Assembly: GCF_003625475.1 (NCBI RefSeq)
Contig: NZ_RAIQ01000001.1
Coordinates: 186,001 to 250,000 of the forward strand
DNA: 64,000 bases
Direction of reading: 5' to 3'
Origin: Butyrivibrio sp. X503
Lineage (GTDB): Bacteria > Bacillota > Clostridia > Lachnospirales > Lachnospiraceae
Shown here: positions 52,781 to 62,099 of the stretch, piece after piece
How the letters are laid out: every line of letters starts with the position of its first letter
How positions within the stretch are numbered: the first letter of the stretch is position 1
Made by a program: the position numbers and the translations under genes
The notes under the pieces: generated by a model
Databases searched by the model: none
Told to the model about the DNA's origin: nothing
What the model saw: the letters and a program-made list of their open reading frames with translations, nothing else

Positions 52781-53975
52781 TTAGTAGCCTTACAAAATCG
52801 ATCGCCGTGTAGATATACGCCGCAACATAAAATATCGAAACAAATTTCATGTCAAAAATTTCCGAGCGAAACAGCGTGATACTGTATGTTGCAACCGAAC
52901 ACAGATTGGCTGTTATCGCCGAGATCATAAGCTTCTTTCTGCAAATTATCGCATATGGTGTGAGCAAAAGAAGCATCGCGTAATCATATCTTTCGTGCAT
53001 TCCCGGAAGGATCATGAGACATGTCCATGAAACAAATATCGCCAGATAGAGAACCGTGTTTCTGTCAAGCTTATCTCTGTGCTTGTAGATAAAAAGAGCA
53101 ATCGCCGCGAGAATCACCATAAGTGTTAGCACCGCGGGAATAGTTAAGATTTCATCATACGGATCAAGTCCCCAGTTGTATATATTGGGAAAATATGAGA
53201 CCATTCCGTAGCCTTCCGACTGAAGTTCTCCGGTCTGGCCAAGGTAAGCAAAATAAGTTGCTCTGAGCCCGTGGCCCGCGAGTACTTCAGGCAGTCCTGC
53301 GATCAAATAAACAACGGGAATCCACAAAAACTCAAAGATACCGAAAGTCTTCTTTGCTTTGGAATCTTTTTTTGTCTCATCAGTGTCAAAAGAATTGTAA
53401 CCGTCCGTCAGATACAAGATGACGAATAACGGTAAAAAGACAATACTCTGAAGCTTAAACGCAAATGATACCGCATACCAAATAACAGACGCTCTGTATC
53501 TTTTCCTCAAAAGCTCGTATATCGATATTATCAAAAAACAGGTGTAAACCGCATCAACCTGCTTCCAAAGTGCTCCGTTAAACACAACAAAAGGGAGAAA
53601 GAGAGTGGCTGCTCCGACCATGATCGAAGGCTGCTTCTTCCCCGATAAAAGAAAGAATATCTTATAGATAAAAAATGCCGAAACAAGCTCACACACAAAG
53701 GGTATCATAGAAAGCGGAACCCACGGAGCTACGGGGAGAAGCGAACACAACGCATATATCACGTTGAAAGGCACATAATAATCTCCGGGTGCATGCGCCA
53801 GTCCCTGTATTATTCCGTTAGCTCTGTAAAATTCAACCCACTCTCTGTAATACGAATCATAATCGGGTGAAAGCTCTGTATTTGGTGCCAGCTTAAGTCT
53901 TATAACAAAGGCTGCAATGATAAAAAGCCCCAGCACTATCTCAAACAGATATTTATCTATAAGTTTTCTTTTCAT
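52752..53975 (-). CDS. GT-C-like mannosyltransferase family membrane protein (3)
   Basis: 407 residues, about ten TM helices. The loop after TM1 carries SPDYDSYYREWVEFY (acidic Asp-Tyr-Asp), and FNGALWKQVDAVYTCFLIIS plus FAFKLQSIVFLPLFVILYL match the WxQVDxxY and KxQ motifs of polyprenyl-phosphate-mannose-dependent transferases (GT39/GT87-like). ManC in the same operon would supply GDP-mannose for the mannosyl carrier, a consistent but unproven link. 41 bp after manC. Confidence 0.75.
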   Translation of the reverse strand: MKRKLIDKYLFEIVLGLFIIAAFVIRLKLAPNTELSPDYDSYYREWVEFYRANGIIQGLAHAPGDYYVPFNVIYALCSLLPVAPWVPLSMIPFVCELVSAFFIYKIFFLLSGKKQPSIMVGAATLFLPFVVFNGALWKQVDAVYTCFLIISIYELLRKRYRASVIWYAVSFAFKLQSIVFLPLFVILYLTDGYNSFDTDETKKDSKAKKTFGIFEFLWIPVVYLIAGLPEVLAGHGLRATYFAYLGQTGELQSEGYGMVSYFPNIYNWGLDPYDEILTIPAVLTLMVILAAIALFIYKHRDKLDRNTVLYLAIFVSWTCLMILPGMHERYDYAMLLLLTPYAIICRKKLMISAITANLCSVATYSITLFRSEIFDMKFVSIFYVAAYIYTAIDFVRLLNGGISKGEA

Positions 53976-54015
53976 ATTCCTCCCATCCGACGCCGAATAT
54001 CATTTATATTTGGCA

Positions 54016-55344
54016 TTATTCGGGAAAATCGTATTTGATCTTGTCCTCTACACTTATGTCCTTACCAACCTGAACTTCATTGAGAACAAGTCTTGTCTTT
54101 GCAATAACTGTATGCTTCTGTCCCGCCTTTAAGGTAACCACATCTCCGGGTTTAATTTCTGTCTTAACTCCGTCAACGATAGCGGTTCCCTCACCTATCA
54201 TTACAGTCCACACTTCGTCTCGAAGTTCATGGCTATGATAGTGAAGTCTGTGACCGGGCAATAGCTCGACTCTGATAACAAGAGCTCCTTCCTGAACATC
54301 CGTAACAGTAAAACTTCCCCAGGACTTCTCAGCGTATCTGATATGCTGTGTAAGCTTTTCAACGTAAGGTTTGATATAGCTTGACTGCGTCTTTTCGGAA
54401 ACAAGTATTCCGTCGTTTGAAGCCGCAACTATCATATCCTTAAGTCCCATTGCAATGATCGGAATATTGAGTTCGTTGATGATATTGCTGTTTACACAAG
54501 CATCATCCATATCGACCTTACCGATCGCATTTTCATGCATCTCTTCAGCAAATGTATTCCATGAGCCGATATCTTTCCACTCACCTGAATATCTAACAAC
54601 GCCGATTGACTTCTCATTTTCTCCGACAGCATAGTCAAAGCTTATCTTCTTGCAATCGCCGTAATTGTCATAAAGATCTTTATAGTTCTTGAAATCAATA
54701 AGCTCATGAGCTCTGTTTAATATATACGATAGCTTAAATGCAAATACTCCGCAGTTCCAAAGCGCACCGCCTTCTATGTACTTCTGTGCCGTAGCAACAT
54801 CGGGCTTTTCTTTAAATGCCGATACTTTGCTGATATGATCTTTAGTCTCAGGCTGAATATAACCATATTTCTCACTGGGATATGTCGGAACAACACCCAT
54901 GAGATTCAAGTTGTAATCGCCTGAAGCAACCATCTTACCAAGATCCTTGAAGCACTCAAAATAGCCAAGCTCAACATATGGATCAACCGGGCAGATGATA
55001 ACTGGCTCATCTTCGCCTACATTTAATTCATCTTTAAGATAAGATGCAGCAAGTGCAATAGCCGGAAATGTATCTCTTCTCATAGGCTCGACACAAACCG
55101 AAACCTTGTCTCCAAGCTGATTGTGAATTGCAGAAACCTGTGTCTTACTTGTAGCAATTGTAATATTCGCATTCGGATCTACCGTCTTGATCTGACGATA
55201 AACACGCTGAACCATCGATTCAAGATCATCCTTGGAATCGGAACCATCGGGATGAAACATCTTTATAAACTGTTTGGATCTGACGTCATTGGATAAGGGC
55301 CAAAGCCTCTTTCCGCTTCCGCCTGAAAGTAAAACTATATTCAT
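54016..55344 (-). CDS. manC: Mannose-1-phosphate guanylyltransferase (ManC/AlgA type)
   Basis: 442 residues. Nucleotidyltransferase signature LLSGGSGKRLWPLSNDVRSK at the start, CPVDPYVELGYF, and FKEKPDVATAQKYIEGG. The C-terminal cupin (about 340-430) has the phosphomannose isomerase-type metal residues in LLPGHRLHYHSHELRDEVW and ends GDVVTLKAGQKHTVIAKTRL. It makes GDP-mannose; the cupin could also interconvert fructose-6-P and mannose-6-P. GDP-mannose would feed mannosylation steps here. 55 bp after the aminotransferase gene. Confidence 0.93.
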   Translation of the reverse strand: MNIVLLSGGSGKRLWPLSNDVRSKQFIKMFHPDGSDSKDDLESMVQRVYRQIKTVDPNANITIATSKTQVSAIHNQLGDKVSVCVEPMRRDTFPAIALAASYLKDELNVGEDEPVIICPVDPYVELGYFECFKDLGKMVASGDYNLNLMGVVPTYPSEKYGYIQPETKDHISKVSAFKEKPDVATAQKYIEGGALWNCGVFAFKLSYILNRAHELIDFKNYKDLYDNYGDCKKISFDYAVGENEKSIGVVRYSGEWKDIGSWNTFAEEMHENAIGKVDMDDACVNSNIINELNIPIIAMGLKDMIVAASNDGILVSEKTQSSYIKPYVEKLTQHIRYAEKSWGSFTVTDVQEGALVIRVELLPGHRLHYHSHELRDEVWTVMIGEGTAIVDGVKTEIKPGDVVTLKAGQKHTVIAKTRLVLNEVQVGKDISVEDKIKYDFPE

Positions 55345-55399
55345 TATCTGTACCTGTTAACCTTATATATTTATAGATTTGTGAGAATAATATAAATTA

Positions 55400-56524
55400 T
55401 CACTCAAAAGAATTTACGCAATCAATAACGCGCTGCTGCTCTTCCAAAGTCATGCCCGTATATATCGGAAGCGATATAACTTCCTTGGCGTACTCTTCCG
55501 TGATGGGAAAAGAGCCTTCGGGAAGATTTAAATACTCATACGCCTGAGCTCTGTGAGGAGGAATAGGATAATGGATGATCGTCATGATTCCGTTTTCCTC
55601 AAGATAAGCTTTGAACCTGTCTCTCTCCGCAGCCTTATCTTCTCCGCTTTCTATCTTTACTCTAAGCACATACTGATGCCATACGCTTGTAGCACCCTCT
55701 GCAACAAGTGGCTTAATAACCTTGGGATTATTTATTCCCTTATCATAAACAGCAGCAAGCTGCTCTCTTTCTTTGGTTATGTCTTCCATGTGAGTCAGCT
55801 TAACCCTAAGAAGTCCCGCCTGCATCTCATCAAGTCTTGAGTTCGCTCCGACAACCATGTTGTAATAACGTTTCTCGCTTCCATAGTTACGATAGATCTT
55901 GACCAATCTTGCAAGCTCGGGATCGTTAGTTGTAATAGCGCCCGCATCTCCGAAAGCGCCCATGTTTTTGGAAGGATAGAATGAGAAGCATCCGATGTCT
56001 CCAAAGCTTCCGGTCATCTTTCCGTTAAAGCATGCTCCGTGAGACTGCGCACAGTCCTCTACAAGCTTTAAGTTATGTTTTTTGCAGATAGCCGTGATCT
56101 TATCCATCTCAGCTGCCTGTCCGTATAAATGAACGACCAAAATAGCCTTTGTTTTATCCGTGATCTTCTCTTCGATCTTGTCCGCATCTATCTGATAGTA
56201 TTCGTTGGGCTCAACAAATACAGGAGTTGCGTCATTGATGGTAATACCCATTACGCTGGCAATGTAAGTATTCCCCTGAACGATAACTTCATCTCCCTTG
56301 CCGATTCCAAGCACTCTGAAAGCCAGCCAAAGAGCGTCCAATCCGTTTGCTACGCCGACGGAATAATCCGTTCCGACATATTTTGCAAACTCATTTTCAA
56401 AGTTCTCTACTTCTTTTCCGAGAATATACCATCCGGATCTCAGAACTTCGAGAGCCTTTTCTTCATATTCTTTCTGATATCTTTGAAAGCCGCGGTCCAT
56501 GCGACCCTGCATTATCTTTTCCAT
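55400..56524 (-). CDS. FdtB-like sugar aminotransferase (DegT/DnrJ)
   Basis: 374 residues from ATG 56522-56524 (AAAGG upstream; the nine-codon TTG extension lacks a site). DegT/DnrJ/EryC1 fold with PLP. Motifs: [55 protein letters not shown], and PLP-Lys region [20 protein letters not shown]. With the FdtA-like isomerase two genes upstream it suits 3-amino-3,6-dideoxyhexose synthesis (dTDP-Fuc3N or Qui3N), but the nucleotide sugar is not known and no rmlA or rmlB lies in the window. Confidence 0.88.
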   Translation of the reverse strand: MEKIMQGRMDRGFQRYQKEYEEKALEVLRSGWYILGKEVENFENEFAKYVGTDYSVGVANGLDALWLAFRVLGIGKGDEVIVQGNTYIASVMGITINDATPVFVEPNEYYQIDADKIEEKITDKTKAILVVHLYGQAAEMDKITAICKKHNLKLVEDCAQSHGACFNGKMTGSFGDIGCFSFYPSKNMGAFGDAGAITTNDPELARLVKIYRNYGSEKRYYNMVVGANSRLDEMQAGLLRVKLTHMEDITKEREQLAAVYDKGINNPKVIKPLVAEGATSVWHQYVLRVKIESGEDKAAERDRFKAYLEENGIMTIIHYPIPPHRAQAYEYLNLPEGSFPITEEYAKEVISLPIYTGMTLEEQQRVIDCVNSFE

Positions 56525-56560
56525 AATTGCCTTTCTTGATTCTTTTGACAAATACTGTTA

Positions 56561-57514
56561 TCACTCTTTGTCTTTTTCTTTATCCGAATCATCGGAACGA
56601 TGAATTTCATCAATGATGAACGGAGGACGATTACGTGACTCTTCAAGAGTACGCCAGATGTATTCTCCGAGCATTGAGAGCATTAAGAATAAAACTCCAA
56701 AGCCAAAGAACAATACCGTCATCTCCGATGCATAGCCAAGGATAGGAGTCTGCTTGGTAACTTTTTCCGTGATCACATAAATAATACCTATAAGTGATAA
56801 CAATGCAAATACCGTTCCCATCGTTGCCATACATCTGATTGGGAAATATGAGAAGCTCATCATTGAATCAATTACGAGCTTTATTTTCTTTCCGAGTGTC
56901 CAGCGAGATTTTCCGATCTCTCTGTCTTTTCTGTGGAAGTAGATCTTCTCAGTCTTAAATCCAACCCACATAACCTGAAGTGTAAGCGATGAGTTCTTTT
57001 CATCCATCATCTGAAGGACCTTGATGACCTGCCTGTCTATAAGGTAGCAGTCGCAGCCGCCCTGAGGCATATCTTTATTTATAGTCTTTCTTACAAGCCA
57101 ATAATAGCAGCCTGCAAAGAATTTCTTTACGGGATTCTCGTCTCTTTCTCCTCTGATAGCGAGAACGACCTTATTTCCGCGCTTCCAGCTCTCGTACATC
57201 TCAAGAATAAGTGTTGAATCTTCCTGAAGATCTGCCTGCTTGGTAACCGCACAATCACCTGTGCATACCGAAAGACCTGCAAGGAGCGCCGCATGCTCGC
57301 CAAAATTTCTTGAAAGCTTGGTAGCTACAACGTTTTTGTCCCGCGCAGCGATCTTGTTTATGATCTCCCAGGAGTTATCGCCGGAACCGTCATCAACAAA
57401 TACGATCTCGTAATCGCCGATCTTTCCGAGAACCTTTTCTTTCAGATCATCATATAAAAGCTCCAGTGTATCTGAGTTGTAATAAACCGGAATAACAATA
57501 GAAAGTTTACTCAT
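56561..57514 (-). CDS. Family 2 glycosyltransferase with two TMs (ArnC/GtrB-like)
   Basis: 317 residues. GT-A domain: LSIVIPVYYNSDTLELLYDD, FVDDGSGDNSWEIINKIA, NFGEHAALLAGLSVCTGDC, TKQADLQEDSTLILEMYESW (DxD-like ADLQED). Two TM helices at about 230-255 and 270-290. Such enzymes pass a sugar from a nucleotide donor to undecaprenyl phosphate. A second carrier-charging enzyme besides 44062. Starts 8 bp after the FdtA-like gene; no clear ribosome site, so probably coupled. Confidence 0.9.
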   Translation of the reverse strand: MSKLSIVIPVYYNSDTLELLYDDLKEKVLGKIGDYEIVFVDDGSGDNSWEIINKIAARDKNVVATKLSRNFGEHAALLAGLSVCTGDCAVTKQADLQEDSTLILEMYESWKRGNKVVLAIRGERDENPVKKFFAGCYYWLVRKTINKDMPQGGCDCYLIDRQVIKVLQMMDEKNSSLTLQVMWVGFKTEKIYFHRKDREIGKSRWTLGKKIKLVIDSMMSFSYFPIRCMATMGTVFALLSLIGIIYVITEKVTKQTPILGYASEMTVLFFGFGVLFLMLSMLGEYIWRTLEESRNRPPFIIDEIHRSDDSDKEKDKE

Positions 57515-57522
57515 AATTTCTT

Positions 57523-57942
57523 TTACCCATTTATTTCCTTTATAAATTCATCGTAGTCACGAATATATTCGCTCTCGATGTAATGCTCGCTTGCAAGGCA
57601 CAGAAGAACCGAATCGGGTGAAAAATCATACATTTCCTTCCAGACCATGGGACCTAAATAAAGTCCCATTCTGGGCTTATCGAGAACAACAACTTCTCTC
57701 TTCTTGCCGTCATCAATAAGAACTTTGCTGCTGCCGCTCACGTTTATAAGCACAAACTTGGTATATCTGTTAGCGTGAAGTCCTCTCTTGATATCTCTCT
57801 CAGAGCCGTAAATATAGAAAACTCTTCTGATATCAAAAGGTATATCAAAGCCCGAGCCTTCCGCAACAACAAGGTTACCCTTATCATCGCCGAATTCCTT
57901 AAATTCAAGAACTTTGTAATTCTCGTCAAAATCACTCTTCAT
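57523..57942 (-). CDS. FdtA/WxcM-like sugar 3,4-ketoisomerase
   Basis: 139-residue single-domain cupin. Core RVFYIYGSERDIKRGLHANR, KFVLINVSGSSKVLIDDGKK, LDKPRMGLYLGPMVWKEMYD, FSPDSVLLCLASEHY. FdtA/QdtA proteins isomerise dTDP-4-keto-6-deoxyglucose to the 3-keto form, the substrate of the aminotransferase. The motif is HAN instead of the HAH of studied enzymes, so the second His is lost. Its ATG overlaps the stop of the DUF6056-like gene by 11 bp. Confidence 0.85.
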   Translation of the reverse strand: MKSDFDENYKVLEFKEFGDDKGNLVVAEGSGFDIPFDIRRVFYIYGSERDIKRGLHANRYTKFVLINVSGSSKVLIDDGKKREVVVLDKPRMGLYLGPMVWKEMYDFSPDSVLLCLASEHYIESEYIRDYDEFIKEING

Positions 57943-59524
57943 GTTTTATCCTCTCAATTACGATTTCATCTTTGTTGTAATAATTCGCCATCGATCCGTT
58001 GATCCAATAATCATCAAATTCGGGATCTGTTATGTCCTTATAAAAGAGCATATCCGGAGCATCCGTATACTCCTTCAATACCGCTGTCTTTACAGAAGGA
58101 TCTTTTAATGCCTTAAGTCTTTCTGCATTCTCGGCCTTGTATCTTGCGGCGTTACCGCTTGCCAGCTCATATAGCGCACTGGTTGCCGTATAATAATGCG
58201 GATTGGGCATCACGCAAAGCGCAGAGCCATATATAAGAACCGCAAAAAGAACAAGAATTGCAGAAGAAGCTTCACATGAAAAAGAATCGCTTTTGGAAGT
58301 TTCTTTTGCTGCAGAAAAAATCTTATCTTCAAACAGTCCTCTGATCCATGCCGTGATATAAAATACGGATAGTCCCGCAAAAAATACAAACTCCATCCAG
58401 GCAAGAACAATAAGGCGACCTTCGTCAAAGTTGGATACCGCATAATAAGCAGGTGTCATATTAGACGAAACCATGCCATATGCAAACACAATAAATATCA
58501 ATGGATGACGAAGCCTATGCTTAAGTCCTCCCGCAAGCTTCCAAAAAATAGGCACAAGAAGCAGTAAAACTACAAGAGTCTCCCATCTGGCCATCTCATC
58601 TATAATAACATTAAACGTTCCGTACAATGAAAGCAAAACGGCTTTTACAGGTGAGTTACCTATGGTCTCTGCGCTTCTTATCTTAATTCCCGGCGCTGTG
58701 ACACTGAATCCAAAGCCTATCAGATTGATCACGGCAGGAATCCATATCAGCTTGACGTATTTCTTTCCGACTTCTCCAAGACCTTCTATTCCTATCTTGG
58801 AAAACTTATTCATAACACAGATAAACAATATCAAAAAAGAAATGATGGCAAGCTCAAGTGCCGTCAGATAGTTGGCGCCTCCCATGGGGAATGCCCAGAT
58901 ACAAGCCCAGATAAGCTTTCTTTTGCAGGCTTTCTTATCCTCGTCATAAAGGATTCTTAAAAGAAGCCCCACCCAAAAGAACGCCATTCCGAAAGTGAAA
59001 ACGTAATTAACCGCTCCGCTCCACCAATAGAAGCCCTGAGCTCTTGCGCCACTTGCCTTAAGGAAATGGATCATCATAATAAGCGTTGTCATGGAAACAA
59101 CATTGGTAAGATGCTTATCAAGCTTAAGCGCTCTGACAAAGAGTGCATTGAAAAAATAACACACTCCGAATGTAAGCATTGAGATAATTATAAAAGGAAC
59201 AAGAAAATACAACTGTTCACTAAACACCGCAGGACATAAGCAAGTAAGTAAGGCTGAGAAGAAATAGCCTTCATAGTTGTTATATATCCAATACGCCTTA
59301 CCAAAAGCGGCTACTACCGCGCTAAAAAAATTCCCTGTCTCCACAAATGTAAGATGTGGTTGAAGTGCCATGGAAAAATCATCCGCTGAGGGGAAATCAT
59401 AAAATCCCAATACCAGCACAGGTATAAGACTTAGCACGTATATAGCGATCATTACAATGCTAAGTGCCTTAAACGATATTCTCTTTTTTAAAAAAGGTAA
59501 CTTGTAATCAAGCATTATTGGCAT
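57932..59524 (-). CDS. Polytopic membrane protein, DUF6056-like
   Basis: 530 residues from ATG 59522-59524, behind AGGAG; the frame's 11-codon extension runs into the epimerase gene. About 12 TM helices. First loop VLGFYDFPSADDFSMALQPH (acidic loop) and KAYWIYNNYEGYFFSALLTC, then ARAQGFYWWSGAVNYVFTFG; this set fits the polytopic GT-C-like group I know as DUF6056. The C-terminal 85 residues are soluble. Probably a glycosyltransferase of the locus; the sugar is unknown. Confidence 0.62.
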   Translation of the reverse strand: MPIMLDYKLPFLKKRISFKALSIVMIAIYVLSLIPVLVLGFYDFPSADDFSMALQPHLTFVETGNFFSAVVAAFGKAYWIYNNYEGYFFSALLTCLCPAVFSEQLYFLVPFIIISMLTFGVCYFFNALFVRALKLDKHLTNVVSMTTLIMMIHFLKASGARAQGFYWWSGAVNYVFTFGMAFFWVGLLLRILYDEDKKACKRKLIWACIWAFPMGGANYLTALELAIISFLILFICVMNKFSKIGIEGLGEVGKKYVKLIWIPAVINLIGFGFSVTAPGIKIRSAETIGNSPVKAVLLSLYGTFNVIIDEMARWETLVVLLLLVPIFWKLAGGLKHRLRHPLIFIVFAYGMVSSNMTPAYYAVSNFDEGRLIVLAWMEFVFFAGLSVFYITAWIRGLFEDKIFSAAKETSKSDSFSCEASSAILVLFAVLIYGSALCVMPNPHYYTATSALYELASGNAARYKAENAERLKALKDPSVKTAVLKEYTDAPDMLFYKDITDPEFDDYWINGSMANYYNKDEIVIERIKHEE

Positions 59525-59532
59525 CAAACTCC

Positions 59533-60612
59533 TTAGCCGTAATATTCCTTGTACCACTTGGCAAAACTTCGAAGACCTTCCGTAAGAGACGTGGAAGGCT
59601 TAAATCCAAAATCATTTTCAAGTGCGGTCACATCCGCATAAGTGACTTCAACGTCTCCTGGCTGCATCGGAACAAGCTCCTTATGTGCCTCGAAGTCATA
59701 ATCCGCAGGAAGTACTCCCGCAGAAATTAGTTCTTTTTGAAGTATATCTACAAAGTCCATAAGATTTACAGGATCGTTATTTCCGATGTTGTAAACCTTG
59801 TATTTAACGCCGTTCTCATTCTCATCGGGAGACTTCTGCATCACGTTTATGATGCCCTCGACGATATCGTCAACATAGGTGAAATCTCTTTTGCAATTAC
59901 CGAAGTTAAAGATCTTGATCGTATCGCCCTTTACAAGCTTATCGGTGAAACCAAAGTAAGCCATATCCGGTCTTCCTGCCGGTCCGTAAACGGTAAAGAA
60001 TCTAAGTCCCGTTGAAGGTATTCCGTAGAGCTTGGAATACGAATGCGCGAGAAGCTCGTTGGATTTCTTGGTCGCAGCGTATAGAGAAACCGGATTATCT
60101 ACCTGATCCTCAACACTGTAAGGAATCTTCTTGTTGCTTCCGTATACACTCGAACTCGAAGCATACACAAGGTGAAGAACGCCGCTGTAATCGGATGTCT
60201 TCTTGTCGTAGGAATGTCTGCATGCTTCGAGAATATTGTAAAATCCAATGATGTTGGACTCGATATAAGCATCGGGATTATCTATCGAATATCTTACTCC
60301 CGCCTGAGCCGCAAGATTAACCACAACCTCAGGTTTAAACTCATCGAACACTTTGGTTATAAGTTCTTTGTCGGCGATACTTCCTTCAATCAGCTTGAAT
60401 CTCTTCTCATCGCCCTTTGCGATCTCTGCAATCTTCTTAAGTCTGTCTTTCTTGATACCGACATCATAGTATTCGTTCATATTGTCGATTCCTACTATGC
60501 TTGCATCTGCGTATCTGCTTAAAACAGCCGTCACAAGATTGGCGCCGATAAATCCGGCTGCGCCTGTGATCAATATTCTTTTTCCTGTAAGATCTATGTT
60601 TTTAGTAAGCAT
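59533..60612 (-). CDS. UDP-glucuronate 4-epimerase-like NAD-dependent epimerase
   Basis: 359 residues, extended SDR. NAD loop ILITGAAGFIGANL (GxxGxxG), active site YASSSSVYGSN and SLYAATKKSNE (Ser/Tyr-x3-Lys), FFTVYGPAGRPDMAYFGFTD, and NCKRDFTYVDDIVEGI. These last two blocks are typical of UDP-glucuronate 4-epimerases, which make UDP-galacturonate. The stop of the sugar transferase directly abuts this ATG (TAA then ATG). Substrate by homology only; an acidic sugar in the polymer would follow. Confidence 0.85.
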   Translation of the reverse strand: MLTKNIDLTGKRILITGAAGFIGANLVTAVLSRYADASIVGIDNMNEYYDVGIKKDRLKKIAEIAKGDEKRFKLIEGSIADKELITKVFDEFKPEVVVNLAAQAGVRYSIDNPDAYIESNIIGFYNILEACRHSYDKKTSDYSGVLHLVYASSSSVYGSNKKIPYSVEDQVDNPVSLYAATKKSNELLAHSYSKLYGIPSTGLRFFTVYGPAGRPDMAYFGFTDKLVKGDTIKIFNFGNCKRDFTYVDDIVEGIINVMQKSPDENENGVKYKVYNIGNNDPVNLMDFVDILQKELISAGVLPADYDFEAHKELVPMQPGDVEVTYADVTALENDFGFKPSTSLTEGLRSFAKWYKEYYG

Positions 60613-62088
60613 TTATTTTGCGCCTTTTCCGAAAAGAACAACATAAAAAGTCTTTGCGATTATCATAAAATCTTCTGTAAGACTCCAGTTGTCAATGTAT
60701 TTAAGATCAAGCTTAACGACATCATCAAAGTCTTCAATATCGCTTCTTCCGCTGATCTGCCAAAGTCCTGTAAGACCGGGAGTCATGGACAGCCTTCTTC
60801 TGTAATAGCCGTTATATCTTCTGAACTCTTCAACCGTTGGCGGTCTCGTTCCGACAAGACTCATATCGCCTTTTAAAATATTCAAAAACTGAGGAAACTC
60901 ATCAAGACTTGTCTTTCGGATAAATGCTCCGACCTTGGTAATTCTCGGATCGTCATCCATCTTGAACATAAGCCCTTTCATCTCGTTCTGAGACTCAAGC
61001 TCCTTCTTGCGTTCCTCTGCATCAACGTACATTGATCTGAATTTGTAGATCTTAAAACGCCTTCCGTTCTTGCCTACTCTGATCTGTGAAAAGAAAACCG
61101 GACCGGGCGAATCAAGCTTGATCGCCGGAGCAAGGAACAGTGTGATGATTCCTGTTGCAACAAGTCCGATAAGGCCAAATAAAATATCAAAGCTGCGCTT
61201 AATATAAAGGCGCTTATAGCTTGTCCTGTTCATCGAATATGTGATCACGGAGTAATCCATGAAATCCGAGAAAGAAGACCTTGCTTTTCCCATTCCGGGA
61301 AGTTCAAGATTATAGTGTGTAGTTATTCCCATCTCTTCAAATCCGAGGATTATATCCTGCATATTCTTCTGAGGAATATTGGGAGTGTTGATAAATACTT
61401 CATCGAAAGGATCCGTCAAAAGTCTCGATGTAAGGTTCTCGATACCATTGTGAATGTGGATCCCGTCTATATACCACTCGCCCGTGGTCTGCATGTTGCC
61501 ACCCTGAGTCTGTACATCACCGGTATTGGCATTGTCGGGAACTGAATCCGCAGCATAAGCTCTTACTATCTTATAACCGAGAAATTCCGCATTGGATGTG
61601 AGCTTTTTGATCGTGCCCTCCATAAGATTTCTCTCTGCGACAACCACGACTCTCACAGCGTTACTGTCACTTGATATTGCTTTTCTGAAAAAGATCTTGA
61701 ATGCAATTCGCGCAAAATAGGTCAGAACAACATCAAACAATATAAAATAAAACCAGACAAGTCTCGCAATGTTCCACTTAAGCAGAAAAACAACAAAAAC
61801 CGAAGCCACGATCATGACTCCGATGAATCTCACAACGTTTAAAAATTCTTTTGCATAGCCTCTGACACAAAAATCTCTGTTCCAGTCGGCAAAGAAATTG
61901 TAAACAACACAAAACAGAAGAAAAACAATGCATACCATGTAGTGTGCCGGTTTATCTTCGTCTAAGAGTTCTATCCTTTTATCTCCGCCAAATCTGATGA
62001 TTGTCGCGATAACATAGGAAATTATGATACACATTATGTCTATAAGCCATAATATGTATGTTTGAAGTGTTTTATTATTATTACTCAT
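60613..62088 (-). CDS. Initiating sugar-phosphate transferase (WbaP/EpsE-type)
   Basis: 491 residues: five TM helices in the first 290 residues around a CoA-binding-like fold, then the bacterial sugar transferase domain with IKRSFDILFGLIGLV, GPVFFSQIRVGKNGRRFKIY, KFRSMYVDAEERKKELE, TSLDEFPQFLNILKGDMSLV and GTRPPTVEEF, MTPGLTGLWQISGRSDI. It places the first sugar phosphate on undecaprenyl phosphate. A low-complexity insert TGDVQTQGGNMQTTGEWY near residue 190 is unusual. Ribosome site weak. Confidence 0.93.
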   Translation of the reverse strand: MSNNNKTLQTYILWLIDIMCIIISYVIATIIRFGGDKRIELLDEDKPAHYMVCIVFLLFCVVYNFFADWNRDFCVRGYAKEFLNVVRFIGVMIVASVFVVFLLKWNIARLVWFYFILFDVVLTYFARIAFKIFFRKAISSDSNAVRVVVVAERNLMEGTIKKLTSNAEFLGYKIVRAYAADSVPDNANTGDVQTQGGNMQTTGEWYIDGIHIHNGIENLTSRLLTDPFDEVFINTPNIPQKNMQDIILGFEEMGITTHYNLELPGMGKARSSFSDFMDYSVITYSMNRTSYKRLYIKRSFDILFGLIGLVATGIITLFLAPAIKLDSPGPVFFSQIRVGKNGRRFKIYKFRSMYVDAEERKKELESQNEMKGLMFKMDDDPRITKVGAFIRKTSLDEFPQFLNILKGDMSLVGTRPPTVEEFRRYNGYYRRRLSMTPGLTGLWQISGRSDIEDFDDVVKLDLKYIDNWSLTEDFMIIAKTFYVVLFGKGAK

Positions 62089-62099
62089 AATCCGTATTA

